From contig JAPEKQ010000013.1 of the NCBI GenBank assembly GCA_029990205.1, positions 1 through 43,411 of the forward strand: a stretch of 43,411 bases of DNA, in the 5' to 3' direction. The position numbers and the translations under genes were made by a program. Below the pieces are notes generated by a model that was not told where the DNA came from, ran no database searches, and saw only the letters and a program-made list of their open reading frames with translations. Below, piece by piece: positions 31,327-39,244 of this stretch. This DNA is from a bacterium (lineage in GTDB: Bacteria; Joyebacterota; Joyebacteria; Joyebacterales; Joyebacteraceae). How positions within the stretch are numbered: the stretch's first letter is position 1; each line of letters begins with the position of its first letter.

Positions 31327-32298
31327 TTATGCCAGATGAGACGCAATCACTGCAAGCGCCTTCACGCCACGCATTTCGGCCTCACGCGCCAGCACGAGAT
31401 GGTCGACGGCTCTCTCGACGCGCTCAGCATCCCGGGAGTTCGCGTCTCTCTGCTCGTCGCTCGCGCCGACGAACGGGAACAGCTCGGCTACCGCCGCGAG
31501 GTTCTCTGCGACCACGGTGTACGCCTCGATCGCTTCACTGAATGAATCATCGGCCTTGCCCGGCAGCCGCTCCCCCGCCTCCTTGAGGAACTCGACGGCG
31601 TTCTGCCGACAGCTGGCCCACACGGACGCATTATAGGCGGCGCCCATCCCCGATGTGTTCCTGCCCTTGAGTCCGGCGATCCACGTATCGTACGCGGCAA
31701 GCCCCATCGTGTACCCGGGCAGCACCCAGTCCTTGCCGCCGGCGGCGGCGGCGCCCGCGAACTCGAGGGCGTTCTTCACGATCGTCGCGTCGTCACGCGG
31801 CTGCTCCGGATGCACGACGACCAGCTCAACGCAGCCTATACCCGTGTCGCCCAGCTCGCGCCACGGCTTCGGCCCGGCGCCCTCGTCGACGGTGCACCCC
31901 TGGTAGTAGTACCCGACCTCATCGTATCCGTTGATGACGTAGAACTCGGGAACGTCGAGCTCCCAGCCGTAGCACGGGATGCCGTCATCGATCGCGCGCC
32001 GCGCGGCCTCCCAGGCCCGATCCTGCGCCAGCTCGAGGTCGCCGTTCCCGCGAAAGCCGAAGATGACGATCGTGCGGTAGCCGACACTGCTCCCGAGCGT
32101 CAGGATCACGTTCGTCTTCCACGCCGTCGGGCCGCTCGGACAGATGTCGTCGGCGATATTGAGCACGAACGCGTGCCCGCTCGCGCCGAACAGCCACGCC
32201 GCGGTCATCGGGATCCCGAGGTAGTTGAGACACCCCTTCAGGCACCCGATGTGCGAGACCCAGAGAGGTTCCCAGCGAAAGCCATCGAGTCGCTTCAT
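31327..32298 (-). CDS. BtrH-like / C39-like cysteine peptidase-fold protein
   Basis: 323 residues. The N-terminal half matches the butirosin BtrH N-terminal/C39-like pattern: HIGCLKGCLNYLGI (candidate catalytic Cys at about 19 or 23), GHAFVLNI, then GIPCYGWELDVPEFYVINGYD and GYYYQGCTVDEGAGPKPW with several aromatic residues. BtrH transfers an acyl chain from an acyl carrier protein in butirosin synthesis; stand-alone relatives have unknown roles. The C-terminal 110 residues are helical (EAIEAYTVVAENLAAVAEL). The ATG at 32296-32298 is preceded by a GTG; GAAGGGG lies upstream. The ketopantoate reductase-like gene ends 18 bases upstream of this gene, suggesting one transcript. Confidence 0.7.
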   Translation of the reverse strand: MKRLDGFRWEPLWVSHIGCLKGCLNYLGIPMTAAWLFGASGHAFVLNIADDICPSGPTAWKTNVILTLGSSVGYRTIVIFGFRGNGDLELAQDRAWEAARRAIDDGIPCYGWELDVPEFYVINGYDEVGYYYQGCTVDEGAGPKPWRELGDTGIGCVELVVVHPEQPRDDATIVKNALEFAGAAAAGGKDWVLPGYTMGLAAYDTWIAGLKGRNTSGMGAAYNASVWASCRQNAVEFLKEAGERLPGKADDSFSEAIEAYTVVAENLAAVAELFPFVGASDEQRDANSRDAERVERAVDHLVLAREAEMRGVKALAVIASHLA

Positions 32299-32316
32299 CA
32301 CTACACCGCCCCTTCT

Positions 32317-33252
32317 CTAGTTCTGTCTCCCGCCGTCGGCGTGCGGCCCGAGCCCCGCGCAGATCGCGAAGTTCATCGGAGTCGGAATCCCGAGCTCGCG
32401 CCCGCGCCGGACGATCTCTCCGTTGAGCCACTCGAGTTCGAGTCTGCGGCCGGCAAGCAGGTCCTCCAGCATCGAACTCGTCGCGACCGGTTCGACGTGA
32501 TCCCGCACGAAATCATATGCGTGCTTCGCGGCGTCGGCCGGAAGCGGGACGCCGCTCGCAGTCCCGACGGCATCCGCCTCCGCGATCACGGCCCTGACGA
32601 ACTCGCGCCCTTCCTCACTCCTGAGGACCGGACCGAGCGGCGAGCGCGTGAGCGCCATCACTCCACCGGTCACACAGATAATGAGGAGCTTCTGCCAGAG
32701 CGCTGTCCGGATGTCATCCCGACGCCGCGCCTCCAGCCCCGCTGTCGACAGCAGCCTCGCGATCCGGTCGACGGCACTCGTGTCGCCGGCCGTCGAGTAC
32801 GCGCCCAGTTCGAGCCCGCCGGACACGCCGCCGCTCGCGACGATGCCAGGGCTCTGGAGAAGCGTTCGAGTGTATGAGACACACGCGACCACCCGCTCCT
32901 CGCCGTAGAGTCCGGCGACGAGTTCGGGCGCGGCTACACCGTTCTGAATGGTCAGGAGTGTGGTGTCCGGCCCCACGAGAGGGGCCACGTCGCGCGCGGC
33001 CTCGACAAGATCGTACGTCTTGACCGCCAGAATGATGAGATCGGCTACACCGCCTGCTGCGATGGCGCCATCCGCGACGGGCACGCGCACGACGTCGGGC
33101 GACTCACCCGCGCGAGCGAGCGTGATACCGCTCGCGTCGAGCTCCGCTGCGCGTGCTCCCCGCGCAACGAGCATCACATCCTCGCCGGCCAGCGAGAGCA
33201 GTCCGGTGATGTAGCTGCCCTGGCTTCCGGCTCCTACGACGATAGTCCTCAT
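32317..33252 (-). CDS. Ketopantoate reductase (ApbA/PanE)-family protein
   Basis: 311 residues. The NADP-binding GAGSQGSYITGLLSLAG motif is at 7-23, followed by ILAVKTYDL and LTIQNGV, which hold the conserved Lys and Asn of the active site. ALWQKLLIICVTGGVMALTR supplies the Lys of the C-terminal helical domain, and LELEWLNGEIVRRGRELGIPTPMN closes it. PanE reduces 2-ketopantoate to pantoate in pantothenate and CoA synthesis, but paralogues reduce other 2-oxoacids. No other pan gene is nearby. GGAGC precedes the ATG. Confidence 0.88.
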   Translation of the reverse strand: MRTIVVGAGSQGSYITGLLSLAGEDVMLVARGARAAELDASGITLARAGESPDVVRVPVADGAIAAGGVADLIILAVKTYDLVEAARDVAPLVGPDTTLLTIQNGVAAPELVAGLYGEERVVACVSYTRTLLQSPGIVASGGVSGGLELGAYSTAGDTSAVDRIARLLSTAGLEARRRDDIRTALWQKLLIICVTGGVMALTRSPLGPVLRSEEGREFVRAVIAEADAVGTASGVPLPADAAKHAYDFVRDHVEPVATSSMLEDLLAGRRLELEWLNGEIVRRGRELGIPTPMNFAICAGLGPHADGGRQN

Positions 33253-33344
33253 CGGTCAGCTCCGTATCGGCCCGCTCGCGTGTGTCGTGCGTCCGCCCTG
33301 AATGAGCACACCACCCGACGCGGCCGCCTGCAGGACGCGTCCGC

Positions 33345-33830
33345 CTACAGACAGAGGCGCGCTCCGTAGTCGTCCTTCTGATGTCCGCGGTGGCAGCGGT
33401 ACGCGCCCCGCGCCTCGTCGATCCGCCAGCTCCCGTCGGCCTTCCGGTCGAGAGTGAACTCGTGCCATGTGCCGCGGACCGAATCGTCAAGAAACCCGTC
33501 CTGCACGACCGTGATGGTCGTTCTCGGCATGGACTCGCCGGGAGGATCGATCCTGGTGATCTCGGTGACGGAAGTATTCGGATGACGAAGGTACTCCATG
33601 ACGACCATGATGGGGTTGCGGACCCACTGCTCACCGGCCGCGGTCGCGTCGTCGACGAACGCATTGAACTCTGTCACATCCATGACGGTGCTCGACTCGA
33701 CGACAGGTTCGCGCGGCGTCTCGTGAATCGCCGTGGTGTGAACGCTGATGGCGCAGGACGAACAGCAGAGCGCCGCGAATCCGGCGAGCAGACAGCCCGA
33801 CAGGACGTTGAGCCCGGGACGAGTACGCAT
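33345..33830 (-). CDS. Exported lipoprotein of unknown function
   Basis: 161 residues. Hydrophobic signal with lipobox-like CSSC followed by Ala (AALCCSSCAISVHTT), so lipidation at about Cys26. The mature part is beta-rich with MVVMEYLRHPN, TTITVVQDGFLDDSVRG and GTWHEFTLDRKADGSWRIDEAR, a pattern close to SnoaL/DUF4440-type NTF2-like folds, but I am not sure. It ends with two more Cys (YRCHRGHQ, RLCL). GGAGGGAG precedes the ATG and a TATCAT box lies 18 bases upstream of the start. Confidence 0.7.
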   Translation of the reverse strand: MRTRPGLNVLSGCLLAGFAALCCSSCAISVHTTAIHETPREPVVESSTVMDVTEFNAFVDDATAAGEQWVRNPIMVVMEYLRHPNTSVTEITRIDPPGESMPRTTITVVQDGFLDDSVRGTWHEFTLDRKADGSWRIDEARGAYRCHRGHQKDDYGARLCL

Positions 33831-33847
33831 GGCTCCCTCCAGAGTGA

Positions 33848-33853
33848 ATGATA
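33848..33853 (-). promoter_or_regulatory. TATCAT -10 box upstream of the lipoprotein gene
   Basis: Minus-strand GAGTATCATTC, 18 bases before the ATG at 33830. The predicted start site near 33841 leaves room only for the GGAGGGAG site. A weak TCTCCA lies 17 bases upstream as -35. Confidence 0.35.
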
Positions 33854-33904
33854 CTCGATGGTACGCCATGTGGAGAGCGGCGGCAAGGAGGGCGCCCGCC
33901 GGCG

Positions 33905-34438
33905 CTACTTCTTCTCGCACCCCACGCCCTCAAACATCACCTCGCGGAATATCTCGAACATCCCCTCATTGGTCGCTGACTCCCGGACGTAGAGCGTGGA
34001 GCACCCTGTCTCCGAGTGGCTCGGCACGCCCATCCTGGAGCCCTCGACGAACTCCGCAGCCACGGTCATGCGGAGGTCCTCGATGCGCCACGTGCCGGCA
34101 TCCGTACCCTCGGCGACGGTGTATCCGTCCTCGAACGTCAGCGCGAGCGAGCTGACCTCCTTGTCATTGATCATGTTCTGCGAGGCATCGACGGCCGAGG
34201 CGCGGTCGATGAACTCAGCCTGAGGCGGGACGACGACCACCATCACGTAGTCCTCCGCGTAGAGCACGTCGATCAGTTCCGGGTCGCGGTCGTTGAAGGC
34301 CTGCGCGTAGTAGCCAAGCACGGAGACCGGGTCGGGCGCGTCGGCTGTGGCGTGGGCAGCCGGCGCTACGAGTGCGGCGATGAAGAACGCGCAGAGGAGC
34401 GCCGGGGCGAGGTTGCCGCTGGACGGACGCGTGAACAT
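33905..34438 (-). CDS. Secreted NTF2-like (SnoaL-type) protein
   Basis: 177 residues. Signal peptide of about 31 residues (LCAFFIAALVAPAAHA). The mature part begins DPVSVLGYYAQAFNDRDPEL and YAEDYVMVVV, the alpha-then-beta opening of NTF2-like/SnoaL proteins, and has GTWRIEDLRMTVAAEF in the sheet. The two late cysteines (GCSTLYV and VGCEKK) may pair. The pocket ligand is unknown. GGAGGTGACAG precedes the ATG, and the upstream gene stops three bases away, with the ribosome-binding site lying inside its last codons. Confidence 0.75.
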   Translation of the reverse strand: MFTRPSSGNLAPALLCAFFIAALVAPAAHATADAPDPVSVLGYYAQAFNDRDPELIDVLYAEDYVMVVVVPPQAEFIDRASAVDASQNMINDKEVSSLALTFEDGYTVAEGTDAGTWRIEDLRMTVAAEFVEGSRMGVPSHSETGCSTLYVRESATNEGMFEIFREVMFEGVGCEKK

Positions 34439-34441
34439 CTG

Positions 34442-35329
34442 TCACCTCCCAAGCTGGCCGATGAGCCACGTCCTGAGCGGCTCACCGATCTCAATGTCAT
34501 CGACGGCTGAGGGATCAACGCTCCTTTCCTCGTAGATGGGGAGTGCAAGTTCGTTCATCGTCGCTGCCCGGCGGTCGGGCGGGACGTCACCATGAAGGTT
34601 GTAGGGATACCCGTAATCGGGCGGGAGGATGCGGATACGCGAAGCGTCGAGCCTCGCCGGAAGCACCGCGCAGAGCACGGCCTGGTGCAGGAAGATGCGG
34701 TGTGGATCGTCCGCGCAATGCGAGGCCATGTACTCCTCGTCCTGCGCGAGCGCCGCGAACCGGTCGCGCCACTCGGCCATCAGACCGGGCGACGGGTCCA
34801 CTGTGAACGCTGCCGAGTTGAAGTACGCCCTCAGCGTCACCGAATCGATGAACGACTCGACGATGAGATCGACGTCCTCAAGACCGACAGCCTCGTACAC
34901 GCCTCGCCAGAATCCATCGGGCGGCCCGTCGGCGCGCGACCCCACGTTGCTGATGTGGACGGGACGAACGGCGACGTCATGGTCGTCATCGAGAACAAGG
35001 AGCTCCGGAGGCCGGACGATGAGACACTCGGGTATCAGTAGGACGAGCGACCGCGTCTGCCCGGCCGCGAGCGCTTCCGCCGCCGCGCAAGCCTCGGCCT
35101 TCGCGCCGTACCAGACGCCTCGCAGGTCCTCCCCGACCTCAACACCGTGAACCGTCACGCCATCGGCCAGCCGGACGTCGTCCGGCGCGACGTCGTCGAC
35201 GAGTTCCATCACAAGGATCGGGGACTGACTCAGCGCGCCGCCATGCTCGCGAATCGAGGCGATGAGCAGACGGAGTGCGCCGACCTGCTCGTCGGAGTGA
35301 ACCCAGGTCGCGAAGATGGGCATCCCCAT
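34442..35329 (-). CDS. Unrecognised protein with DxD motif, possibly glycosyltransferase-like
   Basis: 295 residues, no signal peptide. The N-terminus MGMPIFATWVHSDEQVGALRL and ALRLLIASIREHGG resembles the start of GT-A-type glycosyltransferase folds, in which LDDDHDVAVRPVHISN (about 114-128) would be the metal-binding DxD element. An acidic motif VESFIDSVTLRAYFNSAAFTV and the YPYNLHGDVPPDRR segment near the end are also notable. No catalytic assignment is safe. It lies between two genes for secreted proteins in the same operon (gaps 12 and 3 bases), so a cytoplasmic or envelope-linked enzyme acting with them is possible. GAGGGG precedes the ATG. Confidence 0.65.
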   Translation of the reverse strand: MGMPIFATWVHSDEQVGALRLLIASIREHGGALSQSPILVMELVDDVAPDDVRLADGVTVHGVEVGEDLRGVWYGAKAEACAAAEALAAGQTRSLVLLIPECLIVRPPELLVLDDDHDVAVRPVHISNVGSRADGPPDGFWRGVYEAVGLEDVDLIVESFIDSVTLRAYFNSAAFTVDPSPGLMAEWRDRFAALAQDEEYMASHCADDPHRIFLHQAVLCAVLPARLDASRIRILPPDYGYPYNLHGDVPPDRRAATMNELALPIYEERSVDPSAVDDIEIGEPLRTWLIGQLGR

Positions 35330-35341
35330 GTCAGATTCCCC

Positions 35342-35878
35342 TCATCCGGAATGGAGCTGGTACTCGATGACGTGCCCGGGGACGAACTTCTCTCCTTCGA
35401 ACCGCTCGTAGACGTCCCGAACAGCCCCTCCCGGAAGAACGGTGAAGGTCAACCGGAACTCGACATCCTGGTCGGCCCACGTCTCGATGCCGGTGAGAAC
35501 GACCGAACCATGCTCCTCGCGAACCGCGCCGCGGCTCATGATCCCGCGACTGCAGACCGTTACGAACACCACGCGTTCGTCTATCTTGTCCCAGTAGTAG
35601 AGCGTCTCTGCCGTGAAACCGACCTCCGGAACCGACTTGGTGAACCGGACCACGTGCCCGCTGTGCGCAACCTCCCACTGCACAGTCATCTCGAGCTCGC
35701 CCGGGGCCGAATCGATGTAGCTCCCGACACGCGGCGGGCCCAGCAGAGGTCTCAGGAACTCGAGCTCCGCAGCCAGAGCATCAGCCGGCGCGGCACCGTC
35801 CGCGCGCGCGACCGTCGCGCCGCTCGCGGAGAGCGCGACCGCGACCATCAGCGCAATCCACCACATCCGTCGATTCAC
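35342..35878 (-). CDS. Secreted beta-barrel protein, DUF1579-like
   Basis: 178 residues beginning with a signal peptide (WWIALMVAVALSASGATVARA). The mature part starts ALAAELEFLRPLLGPPRVGSY, like the conserved ends of DUF1579/nitrobindin-like barrels, and goes on as alternating strands (LEMTVQWEVA, VVFVTVCSRGIMSRGAV, VEFRLTFTVLPGGAVRDVYER). The ligand is unknown. It begins at a GTG with AAGGAGAGC before it; an ATG four codons on is also possible. It heads a set of secreted-protein genes reading leftwards to 33345. Confidence 0.7.
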   Translation of the reverse strand: MNRRMWWIALMVAVALSASGATVARADGAAPADALAAELEFLRPLLGPPRVGSYIDSAPGELEMTVQWEVAHSGHVVRFTKSVPEVGFTAETLYYWDKIDERVVFVTVCSRGIMSRGAVREEHGSVVLTGIETWADQDVEFRLTFTVLPGGAVRDVYERFEGEKFVPGHVIEYQLHSG

Positions 35879-35922
35879 ACTGCTCTCCTTTCGGGAGGCT
35901 GTCTTCCGCGCATGCTCCGAAG

Positions 35923-36180
35923 CTACTTCCTCTTCTTCTTCCAGTACTCGAACTCGGGCTCGAAACAGGTCGTGTCGATGTCGGCGACCTGCCCGTGGAT
36001 GAACGTCTGCGCGTCGTAGACCGCCTTGTTGTAGACGCTCGGAGCGAGCTCCTCGAGGAAGAAGTCGAGAAGCAGCTGCGCCTGCAGCACGCCAATCTCC
36101 TGCTCGAGCTGCTCGTCGAAGTAGGTGATGATCGAGTCCAGCGCGCGCTTGTGCGATTCCTCAGACAGCGTGATGGTCAT
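35923..36180 (-). CDS. DUF2164 family protein
   Basis: 85 residues, full length for DUF2164. It starts MTITLSEESHKRALDSIITY, with the acidic helical core FDEQLEQEIGVLQAQLLLDFFLEELAPSVYNKAVYDAQ and a C-terminal EPEFEYWKKKRK. Function unknown; members are small soluble helical proteins often carrying a conserved FxEExGxLxA-type core, here EIGVLQAQ. The start is preceded by GAGGAGAC. The methyltransferase gene ends 23 bases upstream. Confidence 0.88.
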   Translation of the reverse strand: MTITLSEESHKRALDSIITYFDEQLEQEIGVLQAQLLLDFFLEELAPSVYNKAVYDAQTFIHGQVADIDTTCFEPEFEYWKKKRK

Positions 36181-36203
36181 GATGTCTCCTCTGGGGCTCT
36201 CGG

Positions 36204-37034
36204 TCAGGCCCGGGACGCGTAGAGGCAGTGGTCGGCGCCCAGCCGGGTCATGCGGAGCGCGTGAAACGCCGCGCTCCTGAGCAGTCCGCCGCGGGTATCG
36301 AACCGCCTGACGCCGCGGATGTACGTGCTCATGGTCTCGTATCCCGCCGTCCTGAGTCCACATCGTTCCGCAAGCGCCTCCAGCCCGGCGCGCGTGAAGA
36401 TATTGAGGTGCTCGGGGTGATGGAGCATCGACCACGACTCGACACCCGTGATGCGCGCGTGGACGCACGATGGACTCGGCGTCGTCATCACCAGAAGACC
36501 ACCCGGCCGCAGTCGTTCTGCAAGCGGTCGAAGGAACGCGCCCGGGTCTTCGATGTGCTCGATGACGTTGAACAGCGTGACCGCGTCGTACTCGCCATCC
36601 GCGGCGGTCGCGTCACCGTGGACCAGCTCCACACCGACCACGTCCCGGGCCAGTTCGACGGCCGGCCGCGACATCTCCACGCCGGTCGCCGAGTACCCGA
36701 ACTCATCGCGCGCCAACTTGACGAAGTACCCGTTCCCTGCGCCGACGTCGAGCACCTGTGTACCCGGCGCGGACCGCCCGATCCTCGAGAGGATCCGACG
36801 CCACCGGAAGCCCCACTCCTCTTCGATCTCGCTGAGGGTGCTGAGATGGACCGAGTACGCGTTCTCGTTGTCGTAGTAGCCGGAAACGAAAACCCGGTCG
36901 GTCACGAGCGTGCCGCAGTCCGGACACACGTGAACCGCGACATCACCGACATTGAACGCGTGAGGCGCGAGCGCGTGCCGGGGATCGGCGGCGCACGATA
37001 CGAGACCGAGTTCGCTCAGAACCTTGTCAGCCAC
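36204..37034 (-). CDS. SAM-dependent methyltransferase with N-terminal zinc-ribbon-like motif
   Basis: 276 residues. The Rossmann motifs are VLDVGAGNGYFVKLARDEFG (about 94-113), TGVEMSRPAVELA and DAVTLFNVIEHIEDPGAFL. The first 60 residues hold CPDCGTLVTDRVFVSGYYDN, a metal-ribbon end common in Methyltransf_23-type enzymes of sugar or polysaccharide modification, but only one CxxC pair is clear. The final segment MLHHPEHLNIFTRAGLEALAE is typical. The GTG start overlaps the stop of the membrane protein gene by eight bases, so there is translational coupling but no strong own ribosome-binding site. Confidence 0.83.
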   Translation of the reverse strand: MADKVLSELGLVSCAADPRHALAPHAFNVGDVAVHVCPDCGTLVTDRVFVSGYYDNENAYSVHLSTLSEIEEEWGFRWRRILSRIGRSAPGTQVLDVGAGNGYFVKLARDEFGYSATGVEMSRPAVELARDVVGVELVHGDATAADGEYDAVTLFNVIEHIEDPGAFLRPLAERLRPGGLLVMTTPSPSCVHARITGVESWSMLHHPEHLNIFTRAGLEALAERCGLRTAGYETMSTYIRGVRRFDTRGGLLRSAAFHALRMTRLGADHCLYASRA

Positions 37035-37350
37035 CCATCAACCCCAGGAGATCGCGCATGGGCTGGAACATCTGGTGGACCCAGATGGACAGAACCGACG
37101 AGACGATGATGACGAGCACTCCGAGGATGAACGTCACGTTGCGGAAGGCAAGCAGCTTATGCGTCTTCGACCGCTTGATGGTGACGGCCGTCAGGACGGC
37201 CGCGGCCAGAAGGAACCAACCGAGGATGACGAGCCACGAGCCGTGGAAGGGCTCGAACCACTCGGTCGTGTAAGTGAGGATGAGGGTCGCGACAAGAAGC
37301 ACCAGCGAGACGATCAGGATCGTCAGGTTCCGTCCCTGCGACTCAGCCAT
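37027..37350 (-). CDS. Three-TM membrane protein
   Basis: 107 residues with hydrophobic segments at about 8-26 (LTILIVSLVLLVATLILTY), 38-58 (SWLVILGWFLLAAAVLTAVTI) and 72-90 (VTFILGVLVIIVSSVLSI), separated by a basic KRSKTHK loop that should be cytoplasmic. No family is recognised. GAGGAGGACCC precedes the ATG; its stop overlaps the methyltransferase start. Confidence 0.75.
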   Translation of the reverse strand: MAESQGRNLTILIVSLVLLVATLILTYTTEWFEPFHGSWLVILGWFLLAAAVLTAVTIKRSKTHKLLAFRNVTFILGVLVIIVSSVLSIWVHQMFQPMRDLLGLMGG

Positions 37351-37415
37351 CGGGTCCTCCTCATGGTACGAGGTGTGCGGTCTCACTGCTCTCCAGTTCG
37401 TGCGGCCGGCTACTG

Positions 37416-37421
37416 ATGATA
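37416..37421 (-). promoter_or_regulatory. TATCAT -10 box upstream of the membrane protein gene
   Basis: Minus-strand CTGTATCATCAG, 66 bases before the ATG at 37350. A GGTGTCACC palindrome lies just upstream. No clear -35. Confidence 0.3.
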
Positions 37422-37440
37422 CAGGTGACACCAACAGGAA

Positions 37441-37474
37441 CGAGCGCGGACCGGTACGAACAGGCCCGCGCTCG
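37441..37474 (-). repeat. Inverted repeat downstream of the beta-helix gene
   Basis: Arms CGAGCGCGG (37441-37449) and CCGCGCTCG (37466-37474), a perfect 9-bp match with a 16-base loop, 78-111 bases after the stop of the gene at 37552-39096. There is no T-tract, so it is not a classical intrinsic terminator. Its arms share AGCGCGG with the palindrome at 30290-30307. Confidence 0.5.
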
Positions 37475-37551
37475 CGTGTTGATCATCGCTCGCGTCATGA
37501 CGCATCCCGTCCTTCCCACGCTGCGAGGCGCCCGGAGGACGGGGATCCCGC

Positions 37552-39096
37552 CTACCGGTACATCGCCTTGATGGCTCCCCAGCTCCTCTGCTCAACAACG
37601 GTTCCGGAGCACCCGACGCCGAAGGCACCGATGAGGGAGCCCCCGGGACCTGCCGTCGCGCACGGCGACAGCTCGTACAAGTGAAAGTCGTTCGCCATCG
37701 TATCACAGAACAGCGGGTCGGCGCTGATGTTCCCGTAGTACCCAGTGACGTCGGGAATCGGATCAGCGTACAGCCCGCTGGACATCCCGTGTACGTCGCA
37801 GAACATGATCAACGGAACCGCCGCGACGTCCGATGCGTCGATGCCGTACCCCGTTCCGCTGCTGATGATGCACTCCTCGATGGCGGGAGCCATGTCTCCG
37901 GTGCAGTTGATCGCGCCCGACTCTACCGACGAGGAACCACCGAAGATCGTGCAGCCGCTGATCACTCCAGTGCAGTCATTGACTCTGATCGCCCCGCCCT
38001 TGTCACCGCTGGAATTGTCGACGAACAGACAGTGGTCGATGCGGATCTCGCACGCAGTCGGACCGTACGCCCTTACCGCCCCTCCGTCATTGCCGCAGTG
38101 GTTCTCGTAGAACTCGCAGGAGCTGTAGCTGACGTAGGCCACGTCGTGAGTCGACACCGCGCCGCCGAGCCCCGGAGTGGAATTGCTCCGGAATGTGCAC
38201 CCGTTGAAAGCGGCGCTCTTGCTCCAGCGCAGGACGATGGCGCCCCCGTTCTCCGATGAGACGTTGTCCTCGAAGAGCGTATTCGTCACCGTCAACGGCG
38301 TGTCCGATGAGCCGTTGCCTTCGCAGTAGATCGCCGGTCCGAGACCATCGCTGTTTCCGAGAAACTCGCTGTCGTTGATCGCGACCGGCCCCGTCCCGTA
38401 GAGCGCCAGGGCGTGCTGCCCGTCGTATCCCCAGAAAGAGCAACCATCAACAGTCAGCGTCGAGTCACTGATTCGCGCGCCGGGGCCTCTCGGTCCGCTC
38501 CTGGCGAACGCCCCCGAGCCGCCGAACGAGCAATCCTCGAAGCGCACATCCGCCCCAGCGTCGACATCGACGCCATCCTCGAGGAAGCTGCAGCCGGAGA
38601 GCACGGGCGCGCCTCCTTCGATCTTCACGCCATGGTCGTAGTTGTAGTAGAACGAGCAGCCTTCGATCCTCGGCGAAGCGTACGTGCAGAGGACTCCCGG
38701 CCCCTGATTCTGTGTCAGCACCATGTCCTCAATGGTCGCCGACGTACCGCTCATGTAGGTGACACCGGCCGCGACAGCTCCCTGGACAGTGAATCCGCGA
38801 AGAACGGTTCCCTCATCAACGCTCCCATAGACGAGGAACCCCTGGGAGAAGGCGTGCGCGTCGATGATCGTCATCGTGGGACCATGGGAGGAGCGCAGTG
38901 TCATCGGCCCCGCGTAGAGAAGAACCGACTCGCTGTAGATGCCGGGCGCCACGATCACGGTGTCACCGGCGGCAGCCGCGTTGACGCCGAGCTGGATGGT
39001 CGGCTGCTCAAGCGGAACGTGGATGACGGCCGCAGTCGCCAACGATGAGACGGTCAGCAGACAGCCGATCGCCAGCAGTGTGAGCAATCTCTTCAT
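37552..39096 (-). CDS. Secreted right-handed parallel beta-helix protein
   Basis: 514 residues. Signal peptide (MKRLLTLLAIGCLLTVSS, cleavage near LATAA). The start of the mature part, QPTIQLGVNAAAAGDTVIVA and GIYSESVLLY, is the conserved opening of DUF1565/beta-helix proteins. It is followed by about a dozen turns such as SPRIEGCSFYYNYDHGVKI, PVLSGCSFLEDGVDV, VTNTLFEDNVSSENGGAIVL and CLFVDNSSGDKGGAIRV, with many stacked Cys and Asn. It ends with SWGAIKAMYR rather than a FlgD-like domain. Surface display or polysaccharide binding is likely. GGGGGTGGAG precedes the ATG at 39094-39096. Confidence 0.85.
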   Translation of the reverse strand: MKRLLTLLAIGCLLTVSSLATAAVIHVPLEQPTIQLGVNAAAAGDTVIVAPGIYSESVLLYAGPMTLRSSHGPTMTIIDAHAFSQGFLVYGSVDEGTVLRGFTVQGAVAAGVTYMSGTSATIEDMVLTQNQGPGVLCTYASPRIEGCSFYYNYDHGVKIEGGAPVLSGCSFLEDGVDVDAGADVRFEDCSFGGSGAFARSGPRGPGARISDSTLTVDGCSFWGYDGQHALALYGTGPVAINDSEFLGNSDGLGPAIYCEGNGSSDTPLTVTNTLFEDNVSSENGGAIVLRWSKSAAFNGCTFRSNSTPGLGGAVSTHDVAYVSYSSCEFYENHCGNDGGAVRAYGPTACEIRIDHCLFVDNSSGDKGGAIRVNDCTGVISGCTIFGGSSSVESGAINCTGDMAPAIEECIISSGTGYGIDASDVAAVPLIMFCDVHGMSSGLYADPIPDVTGYYGNISADPLFCDTMANDFHLYELSPCATAGPGGSLIGAFGVGCSGTVVEQRSWGAIKAMYR

Positions 39097-39210
39097 CTCC
39101 ACCCCCTGTGTGCGAGGGCCGCAGGCCCCCGGGATGAACCTGGGTGGGCCTGCGGCCACAGTGGATTCGGAATCGAGCTGCGCGCGAGCCCCCGCAGGCC
39201 GCACGCTAAG

Positions 39211-39240
39211 ATGATAGCACATCGCTCATACTGGACACAA
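39211..39240 (-). promoter_or_regulatory. Candidate promoter of the beta-helix gene
   Basis: Minus-strand TTGTGT (39235-39240) and TATCAT (39211-39216), 18 bases apart, just after the stop of the Mug-like gene. It would give a leader of about 110 bases. Confidence 0.45.
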
Positions 39241-39244
39241 GCGG

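Noticed and set aside
33334-33343. GGACGCGTCC palindrome after the lipoprotein gene
   Set aside because: Ten bases only, frequent by chance in this base composition, and no T-tract.
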